From: Gammaproteobacteria bacterium
GTDB lineage: Bacteria; Pseudomonadota; Gammaproteobacteria; Enterobacterales; GCA-2746155
Reading direction: 5' to 3'
NCBI GenBank assembly: GCA_024206355.1
Contig: JAAGZM010000117.1
Coordinates: 1 to 12,085, forward strand
DNA: 12,085 nucleotides
A program made the position numbers and the translations under genes. The notes under the pieces were generated by a model that was given only the letters and a program-made list of their open reading frames with translations, made no database searches and was not told where the DNA came from. Below, one piece after another: positions 1-6,600 of this stretch; position 1 is the first letter of the stretch, and each line of letters opens with the position of its first letter.

Positions 1-99
1 ATCATTATTTTCAACATCAACTATATAAACACCACCATGACTTTCGCCCTGTTGACTTCCACGAACTACTGAAGTAACGATGACTTTTGGCATTTGCAT
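1..99 (-). CDS. Hypothetical protein, N-terminal fragment (runs off left edge)
   Basis: Read leftward, an open frame starts at ATG 99 and stays open for 33 codons to the window edge. An AAGGA ribosome-binding sequence (complement of 109-113) lies 9 nt before that ATG. A second ATG two codons in (93) is spaced less well, so 99 is preferred. The residues begin MQMPKVIVTSVVRGS and continue with a Gly-Glu-Ser-His-Gly-Gly stretch and a hydrophobic VYIVDVE strand. That pattern could be the first strands of a beta-propeller or similar all-beta fold, but this is a guess. I do not recognise the family. It is transcribed divergently from the methyltransferase gene. Confidence 0.55.
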   Translation of the reverse strand, partial: MQMPKVIVTSVVRGSQQGESHGGVYIVDVENND

Positions 100-234
100 A
101 TATTTATTTCCTTGATTTTTTTTCATTATTCTAAAATTCAGGATAATATATACTTTACTATGCTGGCAATAAGAATAAAAACACCTTTTGCAGTTAACCA
201 TATTAAGTAATTAAACATTTTATTGGAGTAAACA

Positions 235-1764
235 ATGCGTAGAGGAAGGCGAGAGAGAATAAAGCACCCACCTGTAACTTCAGCTGTAGCACCAGGGGTC
301 TCAGGAGGCCAGTATAAACCACTTAGTGATTCTGATATTAAAAAAATTCAAAGTACAGTGCTTGATGTACTTGAAAATATTGGTATGGCTGATCCTATTG
401 ATATCTTAAAAGAGAAAGCTCTTGAGCGTGGTTGCCATATAAATGAGCATAACCGTCTCTGTTTTCCAAGATCTCTGGTTGAAGATGTTATTGCCAATAC
501 TCCAAAAAAAATGACCTTCTACGGCAAAACTCCGAACCATGATCTTGAGTTGGGCGGAAAGAGGGTACATACCTATGGTGGGGGTGAGGCTGTTAATGTT
601 CTCGAGGTGGGATCAGATACTTATCGACCATCAACTCTGAATGATATTTATGACGCTGCAAGACTGGTTGACAAACTGGACAATATCCATGCATTTTCCC
701 GTTTGATGGTTGCCACTGAAATTCAGGATCAACTAACCTGTGATATTAATACCGCCTATGCCAGTGTTTGCGGAACTGCCAAACATACCGCCCTTACATT
801 CAATGATTACACCCATGTGGCCCCAGTAATAGAGATGTTAAAAATGATTGCCGGAGGAGAAAAGCAATGGTTTGACAGACCTTTTTGTCATGGTGGAGGT
901 TGTCCGGTGTTGTCCCCCCTTCGTTATGGCAGAGAGAACAGTGAGGTCTGTGTAGAATCAGTCAAATTTGGTGCCCCAGTGTGGATAGTCGTAGCTCCTC
1001 AAGCAGGTGCTACAGCTCCATCAGCACTAGCAGGCGCTGTGACCCAATGTGTTGCAGAGGCAATAGCCAGTTTACTGCTTGTTGAAATTGTTGCTCCCGG
1101 GCATCCGGTGATTGTTGGTCCCTGGCCATTTGTTTCAGATCTTCGTACAGGAGCATTTTCTGGCGGAGGAGGTGAAGAAGCACTTGTCAGTGCCGCTGCA
1201 GCTCAGGTAATTAATCATTATGGTTTGGTAAGTTCAGTTGCTGCTGGGATGACTGATGCAAAAGTTCCAGATAATCAAGCAGGATTTGAGAAAGGCATAG
1301 CTGTTGCATTAGCTGCTCTGACTGGCTGTAATAATGTGTCAGAGTCTGCAGGAATGGTTGGTAGTCTGATGGGTCTTTCTTTTGAGTCTCTGGTTATAGA
1401 TAACGATATGCTTGGTACGGTGTTACGAGCAGTTAGGGGAATTGAAGTAAATGATGAAACTTTATCCTATGATGTAATGGCTGAAGTTGTTCATGGTGAT
1501 GGCCATTATCTCAGGCATCCACAAACATTAAATATGATGAGAAGTGAGTATGAATATCCATCGTTGTCTGATCGCCGTGATTACAAAGAGTGGCAGAGTC
1601 TTGGAGCAGCAGATATACGCACACAATCTGCACAGCGGGTGAAACAAATATTATCAAGCCACTATCCTGAACTTATTAGTAGTCAAGCAGATAAAAAAAT
1701 TCGTGACAGATTTCCAATATTACTAGCAGCAGAGACAATGAGTGCTGAGTTTGGTAGATGGTAA
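235..1764 (+). CDS. MttB-superfamily (COG5598-type) methyltransferase, non-pyrrolysine
   Basis: This 509-residue protein belongs to the trimethylamine:corrinoid methyltransferase superfamily. Members move a methyl group from a quaternary or tertiary amine to a corrinoid protein; characterised non-pyrrolysine members act on glycine betaine, proline betaine, carnitine or gamma-butyrobetaine. Family-like segments are PQAGATAPSALAG (255-267), the PG-HPVI strand (288-293), GMTDAKVPDNQAG (338-350), SESAGMVGS (369-377) and a C-terminal YPSLSDRRDYKEW (441-453). The frame contains no amber codon and ends in TAA, so it lacks the pyrrolysine of true MttB. The basic start (MRRGRRERIK) is common in proteobacterial homologues. 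GGAG at 225-228 sits 6 nt before the ATG. A BCCT transporter follows after 98 nt, which supports a methylated-amine substrate. No corrinoid protein gene is present here, so methyl transfer to corrinoid is inferred from the family only. Confidence 0.88.
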   Translation: MRRGRRERIKHPPVTSAVAPGVSGGQYKPLSDSDIKKIQSTVLDVLENIGMADPIDILKEKALERGCHINEHNRLCFPRSLVEDVIANTPKKMTFYGKTPNHDLELGGKRVHTYGGGEAVNVLEVGSDTYRPSTLNDIYDAARLVDKLDNIHAFSRLMVATEIQDQLTCDINTAYASVCGTAKHTALTFNDYTHVAPVIEMLKMIAGGEKQWFDRPFCHGGGCPVLSPLRYGRENSEVCVESVKFGAPVWIVVAPQAGATAPSALAGAVTQCVAEAIASLLLVEIVAPGHPVIVGPWPFVSDLRTGAFSGGGGEEALVSAAAAQVINHYGLVSSVAAGMTDAKVPDNQAGFEKGIAVALAALTGCNNVSESAGMVGSLMGLSFESLVIDNDMLGTVLRAVRGIEVNDETLSYDVMAEVVHGDGHYLRHPQTLNMMRSEYEYPSLSDRRDYKEWQSLGAADIRTQSAQRVKQILSSHYPELISSQADKKIRDRFPILLAAETMSAEFGRW

Positions 1765-1862
1765 CGGGTATATTAAAAATAATGCGAACAATTCTGACAT
1801 TCTAGTGAATATTTGCTAGGGTCGTATTGTAACTAAAATAGATACTCCGGGATTTATGTTGA

Positions 1863-3542
1863 ATGAGTAAGAGTTCAAAATTAAAGATGAAAAAATTAAT
1901 GTCGCTCTCGCCACCATTTACTGATGTGATAATCAAAACAGAAAAGAGCGGATTCTACAAAGGCTACAACCTTCCTATTGCACTTATTAGCAAAACCAGC
2001 GTAGCTTTGCTGGTTGTTTGGGCGCTTGGTTGGCCTGAAGTGGCGGCATCGATACTCTCTTCATTAAACACAGCCATGCTGACAATGTTTAATTCCTTGT
2101 ATATTTACTCAGTTGGTTTCTTTGCTTTTTTTCTACTTGCGCTGACAATCTACCCTAAAACAGGTTCTATTATACTCGGCAAGCCAGGGGAGAAACCGGA
2201 GTTTTCAAATTTTTCCTGGTTCTCTATGATGTTTGGTGCAGGTCTGGGTGTTGCTTTGATGGTTTATGCCACAGGAGAACCTCTTCTGGAATGGATCAGT
2301 AATCCTGAAACGATCCTTGGGAATGTAGAGCCACTAAAGGCAGAAACTGTAAAAAGTACATATCGATATGTGTTCCTTCACAATGGCTTTCATGCCTGGA
2401 GCATATACGCTGTCACCGCCATTCCTATGGCATACTTCGCCTATACTAGGGACATGCCTTTAACTTTGCGTGTTGCACTTACACCGCTTCTTGGCAAACA
2501 TATCAATGGTGTTATTGGTCATACCGTAGATATTCTAGGTGTTATCGCAACGGTATTAGGCATTGCTGTGACGATAGGTTTCGGAATAAGTCAGCTTGCT
2601 GATGGAGCCTATTTACTTTCTGGTGCCGACTGGTTGATAACCTCATCACAAACTAAAGAAGGTTCTAATGTTCCAAGTTTAGCTGCTCTAATAGTTGGAT
2701 TGTTGCTTGTTATGGGGCTGTCAATATTGTCGGCTGTGTCTGGAGTTGGCAAAGGTGTTAAATACCTATCAAACATGAACTCTGTTTTATCTTTTGTCCT
2801 TCTAGGAGTTTTTATCATTTTTGGTGCCTTTGCCTATTCAATGGAGATTTATGGAATAGCTCTATTAGATTATATTAAAGAGTTTGCCATATTGTCCTTT
2901 ACTGCTTACGATCCCAAAAGTCTGGCTGGACAATGGCAAATCACCTGGACAACCTTTTATTGGTCTTGGTGGATTGCATTTGCACCATTTGTTGGCTTAT
3001 TTCTAGCCAGGATATCTCGTGGACGCTCTATTCGTGAGTTCGTATTTGGGGCTATCATCGTTCCATCTCTTGTAACATTTGCTTGGATGACCATTTTGGG
3101 AGGTACCTCCATTCACTTGGAACTCTTTGGAGATGCCGATGGCGCAATTGTTAATGCATCTACCACATCCAGCCTTTTTGTAACCATGGAGTATATGTTT
3201 GGTGAAACAGGGCAGTTCTTGATGACGATCCTCAGTACGGTGTTGGTTATAACATTCTTGGTGACATCGGCTGACTCAGGAGTACTTGTTCTCAATACAA
3301 TCATTGCTGGTGGAAAAATTGATACAGGCCGCATACATCGTGTCATCTGGGGTATTTTGCTTACCCTTGTAATAGGTACCCTGCTAATCGCAGGAAGTGG
3401 CCGTCTTGATGCATTACAAAACGCTATGATTATTGGTGCTCTGCCGTTTACCATCCTCTTGGTTTTGATGTGTATCTCTCTTATGAAGGCTATCTACCGA
3501 GATACCAAACGTTTGGATAATGATATAACAGAAGAAAGTTGA
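1863..3542 (+). CDS. BCCT-family betaine/choline/carnitine-type transporter
   Basis: This is a 559-residue inner-membrane protein with about twelve hydrophobic segments. The BCCT signature is clear at 362-370 (WTTFYWSWW) followed by LARISRGRSIREFV (381-394). The glycine-rich TM3 stretch is FGAGLGVALMVYATGEPL (124-141), and TSADSG (468-473) is typical of the family. Compared from memory with BetP, the aromatic-box positions corresponding to W194, Y197 and W374 are kept as W179, Y182 and W370, but the W189 position is N174 and the W377 position is F373. The C-terminal tail after the last membrane segment is only about 17 residues, without the long Arg-rich extension BetP uses to sense osmotic stress. 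A nutrient-uptake role is therefore more likely than osmoprotection. The start at 1863 has no good ribosome site; ATG at 1887 (residue 9) is an alternative. It probably imports the substrate of the upstream methyltransferase. Confidence 0.92.
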   Translation: MSKSSKLKMKKLMSLSPPFTDVIIKTEKSGFYKGYNLPIALISKTSVALLVVWALGWPEVAASILSSLNTAMLTMFNSLYIYSVGFFAFFLLALTIYPKTGSIILGKPGEKPEFSNFSWFSMMFGAGLGVALMVYATGEPLLEWISNPETILGNVEPLKAETVKSTYRYVFLHNGFHAWSIYAVTAIPMAYFAYTRDMPLTLRVALTPLLGKHINGVIGHTVDILGVIATVLGIAVTIGFGISQLADGAYLLSGADWLITSSQTKEGSNVPSLAALIVGLLLVMGLSILSAVSGVGKGVKYLSNMNSVLSFVLLGVFIIFGAFAYSMEIYGIALLDYIKEFAILSFTAYDPKSLAGQWQITWTTFYWSWWIAFAPFVGLFLARISRGRSIREFVFGAIIVPSLVTFAWMTILGGTSIHLELFGDADGAIVNASTTSSLFVTMEYMFGETGQFLMTILSTVLVITFLVTSADSGVLVLNTIIAGGKIDTGRIHRVIWGILLTLVIGTLLIAGSGRLDALQNAMIIGALPFTILLVLMCISLMKAIYRDTKRLDNDITEES

Positions 3543-3566
3543 TATATAACAAAGACAAGTCCATTA

Positions 3567-3572
3567 TATAAT
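3567..3572 (+). promoter_or_regulatory. Possible -10 element before the lectin gene
   Basis: A perfect TATAAT lies in the 94-bp gap, 64 nt before the start codon at 3637. No convincing -35 hexamer is found 16-18 bp upstream; TTGATA at 3539-3544 is 22 bp away. The gap is very AT-rich, so a chance match is likely. If real, it would give the lectin gene its own transcript. Confidence 0.25.
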
Positions 3573-3636
3573 TAATAAGTAACAGACATTTATTTTGATT
3601 AAGTTTCAATAACAATCTTTAAAATGGATACTTTGT

Positions 3637-6600
3637 ATGAAAATATCTCTTTGTTTTAGTTCTATCTTCAAGATCCTTATAATCAGCTCAATGATTTCAT
3701 GGGGAACGTTACAAGCTGCCAGCTTAAAAGATACTCTGACCCAGATTGATACAGGACCGTACGCAGATGTAGCCTGTCAAACTGCTATTGAGTCACTTAT
3801 AGGAGGAGTAAAAGGGCTAGGAGTTGCTGAATTATCCAATCTTTCCTTTGACGACGATGTTGTTTCTGGCGATCTAAAAATGCCCATTGGAGGTACTTGG
3901 CGGCTTTATCTTTTTGGTGCAGATTGCTCAAAAGAGATTTATGCATTTCTAAAACCAGGAAAAGATCTAAAGTTTTCAGATATGATCAGTTCAATATCAG
4001 TTCTGAAAGAACTGGATAGGCTGGGCTTAAATAATCAGGCCTTTATCATTTCTAATACTGAGGGCTCCATTAGTGCAGAAGATGCTCCTGATAAAGTTAG
4101 TAAGGCGATCACTGCTGCTACTGATGGTGATGACAAGGCCGAAATAGAAATCAAGTCTGGTTTGACTATTCTTGGTGTCATGGATTTATCCAAATCCTCC
4201 TATACCAACAGTGCATTGTCTTTCATGGGGTTCAAAAATTTCAAGTCCAAGAAAATAGCTGTTGATGCTCAATTGGGCTCAGAGATGTTGGAATCAATCA
4301 TTAAAGGTTCTAAAGCCAAAGCAGATTTCACCATTACAGGCACTATGCCTAGCGTTACATTGACCCTTCCTGGTAAACATAAACTTCCAACTGCATCTCT
4401 TACATTCAAGGCAGATGTTCATTCTGATTCCAAGGAATTTGAAATGACAATAGAAGCAAAGCACACCTGGAAGAAGGCGCTTGGCATTCCTGGTCTTGAT
4501 CTCTCTAATGTAGTGATTGATATAAAAGCTGGTCATGAAACAGCTGCAGAACTTGATGCTGAAACTAAACTTGGTCGTCAGAAACTTGATGTGACTATGA
4601 GCGTTGAAAAGGCAGATAAAAATACTGAAATCGCTGTTAAATTAACTGAGCCAGGCGATAAAACTTTCAAGATCGGAACGCTTTTAAGGTTAAGCAAAGT
4701 CCCAGGTATTAATGATATTGGTTTCAAGGAACTTGAAGTTTCATCTGCAGGATTTAGTGGTCGGATTATCTGGAAGAGCAAAGAACTTGATGCTGCTGTT
4801 GTGACTCTTGGGCATGGGAATAAACCTGTATTAATGTTTAAAACAGAGACATTTTCATTAAAAGAAATCTCCTCAGCAATTGGCAAGACACCACTTGGCA
4901 AAATAGAAATTCCTGGCATGATCTTTACCCTTGCTGAACATGATCCAGGTAGTATAAACATGGATGATATACCAGATGTTGCAAGTTTAGTTTTGGCTGA
5001 TCTGGATGAAAAGTCAGATGGTAATCTTGAGTTGCATAAGGGGGTTGGGATCCTGGGAGTTCTAGATACTGATGATCTTGGTAATTCAGGAAAGGCTCTA
5101 GGTGTTTCAGGTGAGTTGGTGCTTGGAGGTACCCTAGGAGGGATCTTCGGTGGTGACCCAGAAGTCGATCTTTATGCTCAGTTCCCAACATTTTCATCAA
5201 AGAAAATGCCCAAGTTTCTAAAAGCTGCTAAGGATGTTACTCCTGTTCTTAAATTGGCATTTAAAGAAGACAATGGATTAGAAGCCGATATAGGTGTTGG
5301 TCTAATGACGCACCTGAAGGTGGGCAAGCAAATCATTGAACTTGATACAGCAATAACTGCTGTGATTGCAACATCCGGTGTGGGGCTTGATATTTCAGGT
5401 TCGCTCGATAAATGGGATGATGCTTTTAGCCTAAAAGGATTTGAGATTGATGATGTTGCTGTTTCTATTGGTGTTGATGTTGATGGTTCTGTCAGTGCTG
5501 GATTTCAGGGTACTGTAAATCTCAAAGATGGAAAAACTGAATTTGAAATTGAAGCTCTGATGACACCTGACCCTGAAGCATTGGGAATGCCCAAGGAAGT
5601 TGTTTTCAAGCTTTCTGCTAATCATATTAGTCTTCAAGGTTTGATGGATTTAGCGGATGTCTTTATTGGAGCAACAGGTAAGAACTCGCTTGCAAAAGCT
5701 GCCAGAGGGAAAGGCCTTTTTGATACCTTGCAATTTGACAAACTACCACTTATTGAGTTTGTTAAATATAAGAATGATGACGGTGATATGGAGGAAGTCG
5801 AAATCTATATGGCAACCCCAGGAGCAACCGATCCTGCTCTTGATATCGATGGAATGGGACTTGGTCTTGAAGGACGTATGAAAGTTGCTGGTAAAGATCT
5901 GGCTCAGGCGAAATTAGAGCTTAACGAAGATGGGTTTAGTGTTGATGGAAAAATATTAATCAAAAAAATTGGTTTGTTAAAAATCAAGAATGCTGAATTG
6001 GATGCTGCTGCCAGTGTTGATGATGTGCCACACCTACATTTGAATGCTGACGCCAAACTTTTGGGTGTTGAAGAATCGATTATCATTGAGTTTAGTAAAG
6101 AGAAAGTTGGTTTTGAGGAGACAAGTAAGTTCGGTCAGGTTTTTTCATCCAAAATTGCTGCTTGGGCAACCGTTAAGAATAAAAAGGATCCTGATTTTGA
6201 TATTGCACTGGAATTCCAGGGAGATTTGTTGGATGCAGTTCTTGCAGGAATTGAAGATGGTTTAAATGATTTGATGGGAGATTATGATAAGGACGTAAAA
6301 AAAGCGCAAGCTAAATTGGAAAAGGCTAAAAAAGCGGTTAATGAAAAAGAGAAGAGTGTCGATGCGGCAATTAAGATGGCAGAGAAAACCATTATAAATG
6401 GTGAAAAGAAAATTACAGCTGCGATAAATAAGGTCAATGGATTACAAAAAACAATTAACAAGAAAAAAGACGCTGTTGATGATCAGAAAAAAGCATTACA
6501 TAAACTGCATTGGTATCAAGTAGGCAAAGCTATCAAATACAGTGCAGAAATTGCAGTCCTAGAAATTAATTTAGGAGAACTCTATGCAGCTAAGGAAACT

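Noticed and set aside
150..180. Sigma-54 promoter before the methyltransferase gene (CTGGCAATAAG)
   Set aside because: TGGCA is present but there is no GC 12 bp downstream of the GG, so the -12 element is missing.
235..1764. True pyrrolysine-containing MttB
   Set aside because: The frame has no in-frame TAG and terminates at TAA; no pyl genes are visible in the window.
4294..5200. Several leftward open frames of 80-127 residues inside the giant gene
   Set aside because: They are antisense to a long, compositionally normal gene and have unlikely residue content with no ribosome sites.
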